Shown: positions 42,482 to 52,032, numbered from the stretch's first letter. The stretch: DNA of 64,000 nucleotides from Streptomyces sp. CBMA152 (GCF_014596475.1 NZ_MECJ01000028.1:124001-188000); one strand, 5' to 3'. The notes: generated by a model from the sequence alone, not told the origin. Numbers and translations are program-made.

Positions 42482-44416
42482 ATGACGCAGCTCGAACGGC
42501 AGCAGTGGGACGTCGTCGTGGTGGGCGCGGGCGGGGCGGGCCTGCGGGCCGCCATCGAGGCACGCGAGCAGGGCGCCCGTACCGCGGTCATCTGCAAGTC
42601 CCTGTTCGGCAAGGCCCATACGGTCATGGCCGAGGGCGGCATCGCCGCCTCCATGGGCAATGTGAACTCCGGCGACAACTGGCAGGTGCACTTCCGCGAC
42701 ACCATGCGCGGCGGCAAGTTCCTCAACCAGTGGCGGATGGCCGAGCTCCACGCGCGCGAGGCGCCCGACCGGGTGTGGGAACTGGAGACCTGGGGCGCCC
42801 TCTTCGACCGTACGCCCGACGGCCGGATCTCCCAGCGCAACTTCGGCGGCCATGAGTACCCGCGCCTGGCCCACGTCGGCGACCGCACCGGCCTGGAGCT
42901 CATCCGTACGCTCCAGCAGAAGATCGTCTCGCTCCAGCAGGACGACAAACGCGAATTCGGCGACTACGAAGCCCGGTTGAAGGTCTTCCAGGAGTGCACG
43001 GTCACCCGCGTCCTCAAGGACGGCGAGCGGGTGTCCGGCGCCTTCTGCTACGAGCGAGAGTCCGGCCGCTTCTTCGTCCTCCAGGCCCCGGCCGTGGTGC
43101 TCGCGACCGGCGGCATCGGCAAGTCCTTCAAGGTGACGTCGAACTCCTGGGAGTACACCGGCGACGGCCACGCGCTCGCGCTGCTCGCGGGCGCGCCGCT
43201 GCTCAACATGGAGTTCGTGCAGTTCCACCCCACCGGCATGGTCTGGCCGCCGTCGGTGAAGGGCATCCTGGTAACCGAGTCGGTCCGGGGCGACGGCGGG
43301 GTGCTGCGCAACTCCGAGGGCAAACGCTTCATGTTCGACTACGTGCCGGACGTCTTCAAGGAGAAGTACGCGGAGTCCGAGGCGGAGGGCGACCGCTGGT
43401 ACGAGGACCCGGACCACAACCGCCGCCCGCCCGAACTGCTGCCCCGCGACGAGGTCGCCCGGGCCATCAACTCCGAGGTCAAGGCGGGTCGCGGCTCCCC
43501 GCACGGCGGCGTCTTCCTGGATGTGTCGACCCGGATGCCCGCCGAGGTCATCCGGCGCCGGCTGCCGTCCATGCACCACCAGTTCAAGGAGCTGGCCGAC
43601 GTGGACATCACGGCCGAGCCCATGGAGGTCGGCCCGACCTGCCACTACGTGATGGGCGGCATCGCGGTCGACTCGGAGACGGCGGCCGCGCGCGGGGTGC
43701 CCGGGCTCTTCGCGGCGGGCGAGGTGGCCGGCGGCATGCACGGCTCCAACCGCCTGGGCGGCAACTCCCTCTCCGACCTGCTGGTCTTCGGCCGCCGGGC
43801 CGGACTGCACGCCGCCGAGTACACCTCGGCGCTCGGCTCCGCCCGACCCGCCGTGGACGAGGCGCAGGTGGACGCCGCTGCCGCCGAGGCGCTGCGCCCG
43901 TTCAGCGCCGAGCCCGCCGAGGCCACGACCGCCGCGCCCGAGAACCCGTACACCCTCCACCAGGAGCTCCAGCAGGCCATGAACGACCTGGTCGGCATCA
44001 TCCGGCGGGACGCGGAGATGCGGCAGGCGCTGGAGAAACTGGGCGAGCTGCGCGTACGGGCCCGGCGCGCCGGGGTGGAGGGGCACCGCCAGTTCAACCC
44101 CGGCTGGCACCTCGCCCTGGACCTGCGGAACATGCTGCTGGTCAGCGAGTGCGTGGCGCGCGCGGCCCTGGAGCGCACCGAGAGCCGGGGCGGCCACACC
44201 CGCGAGGACTGGCCGGCGATGGACCGCGCCTGGCGCCGGGCCAATCTGCTGTGCAGCCTGGCCGACCCCACCGGCGGCCTGGCGGCCACCGACCCGGTAC
44301 GGGGCCAGATCCGGCTGACACGCGAAGAGACCGAACCCATCCGTGCCGACCTGCTCGCCCTCTTCGAGAAGGAGGAGCTGGTCAAGTACCTCGCCGAAGA
44401 GGAGCTCTACGAGTGA
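42482..44416 (+). CDS. sdhA: Succinate dehydrogenase / fumarate reductase flavoprotein subunit (Sdh1 type)
   Basis: 644 residues from ATG 42482; ATG 42467 would add five. Rossmann FAD motif VVVVGAGGAGLRAAIEA is at the N-terminus. GKAHTVMAEGGIAAS contains the His that binds FAD covalently. Substrate-site landmarks are QFHPTG, the catalytic Arg region RGDGGVLRNSEGKRFM and HYVMGGIAVD. The protein oxidises succinate to fumarate (or the reverse) at the inner face of the membrane and passes electrons to the iron-sulfur subunit. Its stop overlaps the iron-sulfur gene start in GTGA. Streptomycetes normally also have a classical sdhCDAB elsewhere; this is the alternative enzyme. Confidence 0.94.
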   Translation: MTQLERQQWDVVVVGAGGAGLRAAIEAREQGARTAVICKSLFGKAHTVMAEGGIAASMGNVNSGDNWQVHFRDTMRGGKFLNQWRMAELHAREAPDRVWELETWGALFDRTPDGRISQRNFGGHEYPRLAHVGDRTGLELIRTLQQKIVSLQQDDKREFGDYEARLKVFQECTVTRVLKDGERVSGAFCYERESGRFFVLQAPAVVLATGGIGKSFKVTSNSWEYTGDGHALALLAGAPLLNMEFVQFHPTGMVWPPSVKGILVTESVRGDGGVLRNSEGKRFMFDYVPDVFKEKYAESEAEGDRWYEDPDHNRRPPELLPRDEVARAINSEVKAGRGSPHGGVFLDVSTRMPAEVIRRRLPSMHHQFKELADVDITAEPMEVGPTCHYVMGGIAVDSETAAARGVPGLFAAGEVAGGMHGSNRLGGNSLSDLLVFGRRAGLHAAEYTSALGSARPAVDEAQVDAAAAEALRPFSAEPAEATTAAPENPYTLHQELQQAMNDLVGIIRRDAEMRQALEKLGELRVRARRAGVEGHRQFNPGWHLALDLRNMLLVSECVARAALERTESRGGHTREDWPAMDRAWRRANLLCSLADPTGGLAATDPVRGQIRLTREETEPIRADLLALFEKEELVKYLAEEELYE

Positions 44417-45186
44417 CCACGTATGACGCGAGCTTCCGGGTCTGGCGGGGCGACACCGGCGGCGGCGATCTGACGGACTACAAGGTCGAGGTGAACGAGG
44501 GCGAGGTCGTCCTCGACATCATCCACCGGCTCCAGGCGACCCAGGCGCCCGACCTCGCGGTGCGCTGGAACTGCAAGGCGGGCAAGTGCGGTTCCTGCTC
44601 GGCGGAGATCAACGGCCGCCCGCGCCTGATGTGCATGACGCGGATGTCGGTGTTCTCCCGCGAGGAGACGATCACGGTCACTCCGCTGCGGGCGTTCCCG
44701 GTCGTCCGCGACTTGGTGACCGACGTCACCTTCAACTACGAGAAGGCGCGAGAAGTTCCCGCCTTCGTTCCCCCGAAGGGGGTGGCTCCCGGCGAGTACC
44801 GGATGCAGCAGGTCGACGTGGAGCGCTCGCAGGAGTTCCGCAAGTGCATCGAGTGCTTCCTGTGCCAGGACACCTGCCATGTGGTGCGCGACCACGAGGA
44901 GAACAAGACGGCCTTCGCGGGCCCCCGCTTCCTGATGCGGATCGCGGAGCTCGACATGCACCCGCTGGACGCGGCGGACGAGACGGGCCTGGACCGCAAG
45001 CGCACCGCCCAGGACGAACACGGCCTGGGCTACTGCAACATCACCAAGTGCTGCACGGAGGTCTGCCCCGAACACATCAAGATCACCGACAACGCCCTGA
45101 TCCCGCTGAAGGAACGGGCGGTGGACCGCAAGTACGACCCGCTGATCTGGCTGGGCAACAAGATCGGCCGACGGCCGGGAAGCTAG
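44413..45186 (+). CDS. sdhB: Succinate dehydrogenase / fumarate reductase iron-sulfur subunit (Sdh1 type)
   Basis: 257 residues from GTG 44413. The [2Fe-2S] site is CKAGKCGSCSAEINGRPRLMC. The C-terminal ferredoxin-like part has CIECFLCQDTC for the [4Fe-4S] cluster and CNITKCCTEVCP for the next cluster. It links the flavoprotein to the heme- and quinone-binding anchor. Translationally coupled to sdhA. A hairpin terminator follows within 12 bases, so sdhB closes the operon. Confidence 0.94.
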   Translation: MTTYDASFRVWRGDTGGGDLTDYKVEVNEGEVVLDIIHRLQATQAPDLAVRWNCKAGKCGSCSAEINGRPRLMCMTRMSVFSREETITVTPLRAFPVVRDLVTDVTFNYEKAREVPAFVPPKGVAPGEYRMQQVDVERSQEFRKCIECFLCQDTCHVVRDHEENKTAFAGPRFLMRIAELDMHPLDAADETGLDRKRTAQDEHGLGYCNITKCCTEVCPEHIKITDNALIPLKERAVDRKYDPLIWLGNKIGRRPGS

Positions 45187-45197
45187 GCGATACGGGA

Positions 45198-45229
45198 CGG
45201 GGCCCGGCATCCGTGGATGCCGGGCCCCG
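45198..45229. terminator. Bidirectional terminator after sdhB
   Basis: Stem 45198-45210 with 45217-45229, 13 perfect pairs (CGGGGCCCGGCAT and complement), 6-base loop. It lies between sdhB and the convergent GH18-like gene. Confidence 0.82.
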
Positions 45230-45254
45230 CCGTCGTACCGCTCGTACCCGTGGC

Positions 45255-46310
45255 TCAGTTCCAGCCCTTGTCGTACGCGGCCCAGTCCTTGTCCCGGGCC
45301 GTGAAGTCGACGTACAGGGCCACGCCGAAGTGCTCGCGGTGCCGGTCGGTTCGGCCCAGCCCGAGCCGGACGCCGCGCACGGCCGCCTTGACCGTCTCGG
45401 CCGAGCCGTGGTGCCCCATGTTCTCCGTCTGGAAGAACGGCAGCCCCATCAGCAGGTCGGTGGTCTTGGGCGTCACCTCAAGCGCGAGCGACGCCTGCTG
45501 GGCGACATAGCCGCCGTACAGGCTCTCCAGCGGCATCGAGGTGTCGTACGACATGACCGCGATCTGGTCGACGCGCTTGGCGACCTGCCCGAAGTACGCC
45601 TGCGACCACCACTTGGGGTGTCCGGCGATCTTGCCGGCCGCCGAGTGCAGCTTCGGGACCGGGTCTATCTGGTGCGCCGCCACGGAGAGCGTCGCGTTGT
45701 GCGCGCGCGTCATGGGCCGCACCACGTCCAGGAACTCCAGGAAGTGGCGGTCGCCCGAGGGCACCGGCTCCACGTCGAAGTGCACGCCGTCGAAGCCGCC
45801 GGTCAGCACCTGGCGGGCGGAGTCCACCATCGCGCTGCGGGTCTCCGGTCGCTCCAGACGCAGCCCCTTGGGGCTCTCGGTGGCGAGCTTGTCACCGAGC
45901 CAGGCCTGGACGCGTACGCCGGGAAGCCTGCTGTGCATCCCGTCGACCAGCCAGCGCGCCTTCGGGTAGCGCGCGGCGGGCAGGGTGCCGTCGTGCTCCA
46001 GTGGCCCGGTGTGGACGTACAGGTCGTGTATCCCGGTGTCCCGCACGCGCGCGGCGAAGACGTCGAGGTCGTGCTCGCTCTTACGGCCGTCGACCCAGGC
46101 GTGGCCGAGCCAGATGGCGTCCCGGCCCCGCGTTCTGGTGCCGTCCCCCGGGTCGCCCGCGTAGCTGCTGCGCAGCGCCACGGCGCCGACCACCATCGGA
46201 GCCATCACCAGCAGCACGGCCGCGAGCACGGCACGCCGCACCCAGGTCCGTGCCGGGCGCCGGAACCACCGGCGCAGGCCTTCCACTCCGGCCGATATAG
46301 CTGTCCGCAC
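45255..46310 (-). CDS. Membrane-anchored GH18-like glycoside hydrolase fold protein
   Basis: 351 residues from GTG 46310. A basic N-terminus (LRRWFRRPARTWVRRA) and one helix (VLAAVLLVMAPMVVGAVAL) anchor the protein, with the rest outside. FDGVHFDVEP near residue 180 fits the GH18 signature DGxxxDxE, with the Glu as the expected acid. The barrel strands RVQAWLG, LSVAAHQI and QIAVMSYDTSMP are in the right order, and the last one holds the GH18 MxYD motif. The function might be hydrolysis of a wall glycan or chitin-like polymer; specificity cannot be told. It is convergent with sdhB. Confidence 0.78.
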   Translation of the reverse strand: MRTAISAGVEGLRRWFRRPARTWVRRAVLAAVLLVMAPMVVGAVALRSSYAGDPGDGTRTRGRDAIWLGHAWVDGRKSEHDLDVFAARVRDTGIHDLYVHTGPLEHDGTLPAARYPKARWLVDGMHSRLPGVRVQAWLGDKLATESPKGLRLERPETRSAMVDSARQVLTGGFDGVHFDVEPVPSGDRHFLEFLDVVRPMTRAHNATLSVAAHQIDPVPKLHSAAGKIAGHPKWWSQAYFGQVAKRVDQIAVMSYDTSMPLESLYGGYVAQQASLALEVTPKTTDLLMGLPFFQTENMGHHGSAETVKAAVRGVRLGLGRTDRHREHFGVALYVDFTARDKDWAAYDKGWN

Positions 46311-46448
46311 GAGAACCCCTGACTGTCAGTGTGCCGTGGAAGTATGACGTCCCGGTGGCGGATGGCATAACGAGCGGGCCGCGTCCGGCCGAGGCGGGCG
46401 AATTCCGCCCGGTCGCGGAGCGGCAGATCCGGCCATACCCTCACAAAT

Positions 46449-47960
46449 GTGACGCCGTGTGTCAGTCGCACCAGGCCGCACATAGCCGTCCGGGCCGTCC
46501 GGGGCCTCGTGGCCGTGCTACTGGCGGCGGGCTGGCTCGCCCTGCCCGGCGTTCCGTCAGCGCGCGCGGACGCCCTGACGGCGGCTGTGGAGATGCCCGC
46601 GGCGCCCCCTGTGGCCGCCTCCACGCACAACGGATCCTTCTCCTCCAGTGACTACGTGCTGCCCGTCGCCGTCCTCGTGGGGGCGGGCGCGGCGGCCGCG
46701 TACGCGTATGCCCACAGGAACCGGCGGTCCCTGACCCGGACGACGCCCGCGAGTGCGCCGGGGGCGGGGGCGGGGGCCGGCGGGGAGGGGGCGGCCGAGT
46801 CTCGGGAAAGCCTCAACCTCGACGCGCTGGGCGCTCTCGACACCGGGAGCAAGGAGGCGCTGGTCGCCGCCGATGACGCCATTCGTACGAGTGAAGAGGA
46901 ACTGGGTTTCGCCGCCGACCAGTTGGAGGAAGAGGCGGTCCGCCCGTTCGCGGAGGCCGTCGCGTACGCCAGGTCGGAAGTGTCGGCGGCGTTCAGGCTG
47001 CGCCAGCAGCTCGACGACGGTGACCCGGAGGACGACGAGGCCCGGCGGGCGCTGCTCGACGAGATCGTCTCGCGCTGCGCCGACGCCGACGAACGCCTCG
47101 ACGCCGAGGCCGCCGCCTTCGACCGGCTGCGCGACCTGGAGCACAACGCCCCGCAGGCGCTCGCCGCCGCCGAAGCGTCCTTCCGTACGCTCACCGGCCG
47201 TACGGCGGCGGCGGATTCGACGCTGACCGCACTGCACCAGCAGTACGAGCCGTCGGCGTTCGCGCCCGTCGCGGGCCATGTCGAGGAGGCCAAGGACCGT
47301 CTGGTCTTCGCGACGACCACCCTGAACCTGGCCCGCCAAGCACTCGACGCGGACGACAACGACACGGCGGCGGTGTACGTACGCGCCGCCGAGGGTGCGG
47401 TCGCCCAGACGACGTTGCTGGTCGAGGCGGTGGAGCGGCGCGGGCGCGAACTGGCCGACGCCGAGGGGGCGGTGGGTGAGGGGAAGGTGGACGAGGGGAA
47501 GGTGGACGAGGGGACGGCGGTCGGCGCGGAGACCTCGGTCGCCGAGGTGGAGGCCGCCGTCGCCATGGCCGAGGTCTACATCACCACGCACCGGGGCGCG
47601 GTGGGATGTGAGGCCCGCACACGGTTGTACGCGGCCCGGCGCCACCTCGAACTGGCCGGTGGCGCGGCCGAGTCGGGCCCGGCGGGCGCGCTGGCCCGGC
47701 AGGCACAGAGCCTCGCCGAAACCGACGTTCACTCGTTCGAGGAAACCGGGAACACCGGCGAATCGGCACTCGTATCACGAGGGGAAGGCGGGCTGAGCGG
47801 GGCGGTGCTCGGCGGGATCATCCTCAGTGGAACGGACACAGACGGAGCAGGGGGTGGCGACGGGACAGGGGGAACAGGGGACTTGGGCGAGACAGGCGGA
47901 CCGGGCAGCTTCGGGGGCGGGGGCACCCGGCGACGGAAAGGTGGTGGTGGCCGCTTCTGA
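46449..47960 (+). CDS. Membrane protein with long coiled-coil region, TPM-family relative without the TPM domain
   Basis: 503 residues from GTG 46449. Signal peptide about 1-41 (VRGLVAVLLAAGWLALPGVPSARA), short linker, one membrane helix (VLPVAVLVGAGAAAAYAYA) ending in HRNRRS, then about 330 residues of charged helix rich in Ala, Glu and Arg, and a Gly-rich tail ending GGGRF. In most streptomycetes the gene before pspA encodes a protein with an N-terminal TPM phosphatase-like domain ahead of the same helix and coil. That domain is missing here, and the 138 bases upstream cannot hold it. It lies 41 bases before pspA and is probably co-transcribed with it. Confidence 0.75.
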   Translation: MTPCVSRTRPHIAVRAVRGLVAVLLAAGWLALPGVPSARADALTAAVEMPAAPPVAASTHNGSFSSSDYVLPVAVLVGAGAAAAYAYAHRNRRSLTRTTPASAPGAGAGAGGEGAAESRESLNLDALGALDTGSKEALVAADDAIRTSEEELGFAADQLEEEAVRPFAEAVAYARSEVSAAFRLRQQLDDGDPEDDEARRALLDEIVSRCADADERLDAEAAAFDRLRDLEHNAPQALAAAEASFRTLTGRTAAADSTLTALHQQYEPSAFAPVAGHVEEAKDRLVFATTTLNLARQALDADDNDTAAVYVRAAEGAVAQTTLLVEAVERRGRELADAEGAVGEGKVDEGKVDEGTAVGAETSVAEVEAAVAMAEVYITTHRGAVGCEARTRLYAARRHLELAGGAAESGPAGALARQAQSLAETDVHSFEETGNTGESALVSRGEGGLSGAVLGGIILSGTDTDGAGGGDGTGGTGDLGETGGPGSFGGGGTRRRKGGGGRF

Positions 47961-48001
47961 CCATGGGCGCAGTCGCCCCGATCGGTGCAAGGAGAAGAAC
48001 C

Positions 48002-48739
48002 ATGAGCGACAGGCAGTCGGTTCTCGGCCGGGTCGGCCAGCTGGCGAAGGCCAACATCAACGCGCTCCTCGACCAGGCCGAGGACCCGCAGAAGACGTTG
48101 GACCAGCTGATACGGGAGTACACGAGCAACATCGCGGAGGCGGAGCAGACAGCCGCCGCCACCCTCGGCGAACTGCGCCTCATGGAGCAGGACCGGCACG
48201 AGGACCTGGTGGCCGCCAAGGAGTGGGGCGACCAGGCGCTCGCTGCCAGCCGTAGAGCCGATGTGCTGCGCGCCGACGGCTCGGCCGACGAGGCCGACCG
48301 CTTCGACCGCCTCGCCAAGGTGGCGATCGGCAGAGAACTGCAAGCGGAGAAGGAGGCGCGTACGGCCGAGCCGACGATCGCCGCACAGACGGGGGTGGTG
48401 GAGAGATTGAAGTCGGGCGTGGAGCAGATGAGGTCGAGGTTGGCCGAACTGGCGTCGAAGCGGGATGAGTTGGCGACCAGCGCCACGTCGGCGGCACAGA
48501 CATCGACATCGGCGACGGCACCGAGCCGGATGGCGGACGTGGTCAAGGGCATCAGTGTGCTCGACCCGACCGGCGAGATATCCCGCTTCGAGGACAAGAT
48601 ACGGCGCGAGGAGGCGCGGGCACGGGGCACGCAGACGCTCGAAGTGTCGTCGCTGGACGCCCAGTTCGAGCAACTGGACGCCTTCGACGACACGGCGGAG
48701 GTGGCGGCGAGACTGGCGGCACTGAAGGCGACGACGTAG
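48002..48739 (+). CDS. PspA/IM30-family membrane-stress protein
   Basis: 245 residues from ATG 48002, after AAGGAGAAG. LGRVGQLAKANINALLDQAEDPQKTLDQ is the PspA/Vipp1 N-terminal amphipathic helix and first helix. The protein is almost wholly helical and charged up to residue 240, as in ESCRT-III-like PspA that binds stressed membranes. The second half contains an SAT-rich stretch (TSATSAAQTSTSATAPSRM) that interrupts the coil. Partner is probably the membrane protein encoded just upstream. Convergent with the SpoIIE phosphatase gene. Confidence 0.9.
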   Translation: MSDRQSVLGRVGQLAKANINALLDQAEDPQKTLDQLIREYTSNIAEAEQTAAATLGELRLMEQDRHEDLVAAKEWGDQALAASRRADVLRADGSADEADRFDRLAKVAIGRELQAEKEARTAEPTIAAQTGVVERLKSGVEQMRSRLAELASKRDELATSATSAAQTSTSATAPSRMADVVKGISVLDPTGEISRFEDKIRREEARARGTQTLEVSSLDAQFEQLDAFDDTAEVAARLAALKATT

Positions 48740-48759
48740 CACTCGGTGGTCCGCGGGGC

Positions 48760-51312
48760 TCAGAACATGCTCAGCAGTTGCTCCTCCGTGAGCTCGGTGG
48801 GGCCGGACTCGCCGTCGGGCAGGGAGAGTTCGAACCAGACCGTCTTGCCGCGCGGGGTGCGGCGCGAGCCCCACGACGCGCTCAGCAGGCCGACGAGCTG
48901 GAGACCCCGGCCGCCCTCGTCGGTGTCGCGGGCGCGCCGCCGTCTGGGCTGGACCAGGCCCGCGTCCCACACCTCGCAGACGAGGGCGCGGTCGCGCAGC
49001 AGCCGGAGTCTGACCTCGCCCTCGCCGTACCGCAGGGCGTTGGTGACGAGCTCGCTGACCAGGAGCTCGGTGGTGTCGACGAGGTCGCCCAGATCCCAGG
49101 CGAGCAGCTGGGCGCGGGCGAGCTCACGGGCGCGGCCGACCGAGCGGGGCTCGCGCGGCAGTCGCCAGTCGCCGACCGCGTCCGACTCCAGGCCCTGGAT
49201 ACGGGCCATGAGCAGGGCGATGTCGTCCTCGCCATGGCGGGTGTCGAGGGTGTTGAGGACCTGGTCGCAGACGTCCTCCAGTTCGGCGACCGGGTCGCTG
49301 ATGGCCTTGCGGAAGGCCCGTAGGCCCTCGTCCAGGGGGTGGTCGCGGGACTCCACGAGGCCGTCGGTGTAGAGGGCCAGCAGGGCGCCCTCGGGTAGTT
49401 CCACCTCGATCTCCTCGAACGGCTCGCCGCCGACGCCGAGCGGCAGGCCGGGCGGCATGTCGAGGAAGAGCGCGGGCTCACCGGGCTCGACCAGGACGGG
49501 AGGGAGATGGCCGGCGTTGGCGATGGCGCAGCGCCGTGTCACCGGGTCGTACACCGCGTACACACAGGTCGCCAGGTAGACCTCGGAGAGGTCGGCCTCG
49601 CGGGACTTGTGAGAGCCGCGCGAGCCGGGGCGGCCGCGTCGGGCACCGCCGGAGTCGCGGTCGGGGCCGCCGGGGTCGCCCAGGCCCCGGGCGATCTCGT
49701 CGAGGTGCGAGAGCACCTCGGCCGGCTCCAGGTCGAGCATGGCCAGGGTCCGTACGGCGGTGCGCAGTTCGCCCATGGCGACGGCGGCCCGCAGACCGCG
49801 GCCCATCACGTCGCCGACGACCAGGGCGGTGCGGTGGCCGGGGAGTTCGATCACGTCGAACCAGTCGCCGCCGACCTCGGTGGCCGCGTTGCCGGGCAGA
49901 TAGCGGCAGGCGATGTCGAGCCCGGCGGCCTCGGGGTCGCCGGGCGGGAGCAGGGAGCGCTGGAGGATCAGCGCGCGTTCGTGCTCCCTGCGGTAGAGGC
50001 GGGCGTTGTCGATGCAGACGGCGGCGCGGGAGGCGAGTTCGGTGGCGAGCGCGCGGTCGCGGTCGCCGAAGGGCTCGCTGCCCTTGGCGCGGGAGAACTG
50101 GACGAGGCCGACCACGGTGTCGTGGGCGACCATCGGGACGGCGAGCGTCGTGTGCACCAGGCTCCCCTCGTCGCCCGGTACGGCATGCAGACGGCCGGTG
50201 CGCAGGGCGCCGGCACAGGGCGAGTGGAAGAGGTAGCGATGGACATCGCCGACGGCGACCACCGGGCCCGGGCCGGACCCGGTGAGGGGCCCGTCCGAGA
50301 CGGCGCTGGCGAACGCGACGCGGCGCAGCTCGGCGCTGCCGTCGGCCCGGTTCTGGAGGGCGTCGTCCCCGGCGAGCAGGGCCGTGTAGAGGTCGACGGA
50401 GGCGAGGTCGCAGAAGCCGGGGACGGCGACGTCGAGGAGTTCGCGGGCGGTGGTCTCCAGGTCCAGCGAGTTGCCGATCCGGTTGCCCGCCTCGTTGAGC
50501 AGGGCGAGGTTGCGGCGGGCGTCGGCGGCCTCGCGGGCCGCGTTGTGACGGCGGGTCACATCGATGCCGAGGCTGGCGACGCCGATGGGCCGGCCGGTGC
50601 CGCTGTGCACCCGGTAGAGGTTGATCGACCAGTGCCGGCGGGCCGGGTCGCCGGGTGCGGTGCCGACGAGCTGGAGGTCGGTGACGGACTCGCCGGTCTC
50701 CAGGACGCGCTGGAGGGCGGCGGCCATCCGGTCGGCCTCGGCGCGGTTCAGATAGTCGTGGACGGTGTGGCCGCGGTGGTCGGCGGGGTCGCCGCCGAAG
50801 ACGGTGGCGAAGCGCTTGTTGGCCCGGAGCACGGTGAGGTCCGTACCGAACAGCAGGAAACCGAAGGGAGATTGGCCAAAAATGGCCTGCGACGCGGCGA
50901 GGTCCGTCTCGATGCCGCGCAGCGCCCGGACGTCGACGACGATGCAGAGCGCGCCGCGTTCACCGGCCGCCGTCTCACTCGGCATCACATAGAGCTCGGC
51001 GAACCCGTGCCGCCCCTCGTTCTCCGGCAGCCGGAACGGGACGATGCCCGTCCACTCCCGGCCGTCCAGGATCTCGGTGACCCGTCGATGGCCCTGCGAG
51101 CGCAGCTCAGGAGGCATGAAGGCGTCCACCGGGTCGAGCCCCACGACCTCGCGGGCGGCCAGGCCGAACTGCTCCTCGGCCCGCAGGCTCCACTGCTCGA
51201 TCAGCCCGTCGGGTCCGATCGAGAACGAGGCGACCCTGATGTAGTCATAGATCGAGCCAGGCGGGCTGCTCTGCCACACGACACCGCCAGACGTCTCAGG
51301 TATCTCGCTCAC
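48760..51312 (-). CDS. PAS-PAS-GAF-SpoIIE phosphatase with C-terminal RsbW-like ATPase
   Basis: 850 residues from GTG 51312, preceded by GGAGGGGACGG. Order: PAS about 22-130, PAS about 137-250, GAF about 270-435, SpoIIE/PP2C phosphatase about 445-700 (EVGGDWFDVIELPGHRTALVVGDVMGRG holds the metal-binding Asp residues; LALYTDGLVESRD the later motif), then a HATPase of the RsbW type about 720-840 (STTELLVSELVTNALRYG-like N box and DEGGRGLQLVGLLS). It would dephosphorylate anti-anti-sigma proteins and also carry a kinase domain on the same chain, an arrangement common in Streptomyces sigma-B-type networks. The target is not in the window. Confidence 0.9.
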   Translation of the reverse strand: MSEIPETSGGVVWQSSPPGSIYDYIRVASFSIGPDGLIEQWSLRAEEQFGLAAREVVGLDPVDAFMPPELRSQGHRRVTEILDGREWTGIVPFRLPENEGRHGFAELYVMPSETAAGERGALCIVVDVRALRGIETDLAASQAIFGQSPFGFLLFGTDLTVLRANKRFATVFGGDPADHRGHTVHDYLNRAEADRMAAALQRVLETGESVTDLQLVGTAPGDPARRHWSINLYRVHSGTGRPIGVASLGIDVTRRHNAAREAADARRNLALLNEAGNRIGNSLDLETTARELLDVAVPGFCDLASVDLYTALLAGDDALQNRADGSAELRRVAFASAVSDGPLTGSGPGPVVAVGDVHRYLFHSPCAGALRTGRLHAVPGDEGSLVHTTLAVPMVAHDTVVGLVQFSRAKGSEPFGDRDRALATELASRAAVCIDNARLYRREHERALILQRSLLPPGDPEAAGLDIACRYLPGNAATEVGGDWFDVIELPGHRTALVVGDVMGRGLRAAVAMGELRTAVRTLAMLDLEPAEVLSHLDEIARGLGDPGGPDRDSGGARRGRPGSRGSHKSREADLSEVYLATCVYAVYDPVTRRCAIANAGHLPPVLVEPGEPALFLDMPPGLPLGVGGEPFEEIEVELPEGALLALYTDGLVESRDHPLDEGLRAFRKAISDPVAELEDVCDQVLNTLDTRHGEDDIALLMARIQGLESDAVGDWRLPREPRSVGRARELARAQLLAWDLGDLVDTTELLVSELVTNALRYGEGEVRLRLLRDRALVCEVWDAGLVQPRRRRARDTDEGGRGLQLVGLLSASWGSRRTPRGKTVWFELSLPDGESGPTELTEEQLLSMF

Positions 51313-51480
51313 GCGACCGTCCCCTCCAGCTCACCGCACCGGACCGGCCTTGACCGCAGTATTCAGTACTACGGCCCCCACCGACACGGCGTTCACGATC
51401 ACATCCCGGTCTCGTTCTTTTCCGGCCGCCGCGCGACCTCGTCGTCCGAGGCGGTGGTGATCGTTCGTCCCTCCCTCCTT

Positions 51481-51930
51481 CTAACCAGGCAGGGCCAGCT
51501 CGAACCACACGGTCTTGCCCGTCCTGCCGCGTCTGGTCCCCCACCGCCGAGCAGAACAAGCCACCAACTGAAGTCCCCGGCCGCCCTCGTCGTCCGGCCC
51601 GGCGTCCCGCTCGACGGGCTCCTCGGGCAGCGGGTCGGAGACCTCCACCAGCAGGGCGCCGGGCTCCAGGCAGGCCATGCGGACCCCGATGGGCCCCGAC
51701 GCGTACCGCAGGGAATTGGTCACGAGTTCGCTGACCAGCAGCACCGCCACATCGCTCACGGCCGGGTCGAACGACCAGCCGCGCAAGGTGTCCCTGACGG
51801 CGTGCCGAGCGGTGCGCACGGCACCCGCCTCCGCCGGGAAGGTCCACTCGGCGCAGCCGCCGGAGGTGTCGATCACACCGCTCACCCGCATCCGACTCTT
51901 CGGGGGGTTTAGAAGGATTAATAGCCACAT
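51481..51930 (-). CDS. RsbW-like ATP-binding protein (serine kinase / anti-sigma family)
   Basis: 149 residues from ATG 51930 or 136 from ATG 51891. The HATPase N box is VSELVTNSLRYA, and the later box is DEGGRGLQLVACSARRWGTRRGRTGKTVWFEL, typical of streptomycete RsbW-like proteins. If the first start is used the protein begins MWLLILLN, and codon four is TTA, which needs the bldA tRNA. That part is AT-rich and uses rare CTA and CTT codons, so it may be leader instead; the downstream ATG lacks a clear ribosome site. It lies upstream of, and in the same direction as, the SpoIIE phosphatase. Confidence 0.82.
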   Translation of the reverse strand: MWLLILLNPPKSRMRVSGVIDTSGGCAEWTFPAEAGAVRTARHAVRDTLRGWSFDPAVSDVAVLLVSELVTNSLRYASGPIGVRMACLEPGALLVEVSDPLPEEPVERDAGPDDEGGRGLQLVACSARRWGTRRGRTGKTVWFELALPG

Positions 51931-52032
51931 ACCCGATATATGACGTCAACTATCCCCACGCGGGGCGCACGGTGGCACGAACGGCGTACGGCGTGGAGCG
52001 CGGGGTGCTGTCCTGCCGCGCGGGGACCCCGG

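Noticed and set aside
41288..44197. Open frame of about 970 codons opposite sdhC and sdhA
   Set aside because: The plus strand encodes complete, motif-rich subunits. The antisense translation has no family motif.
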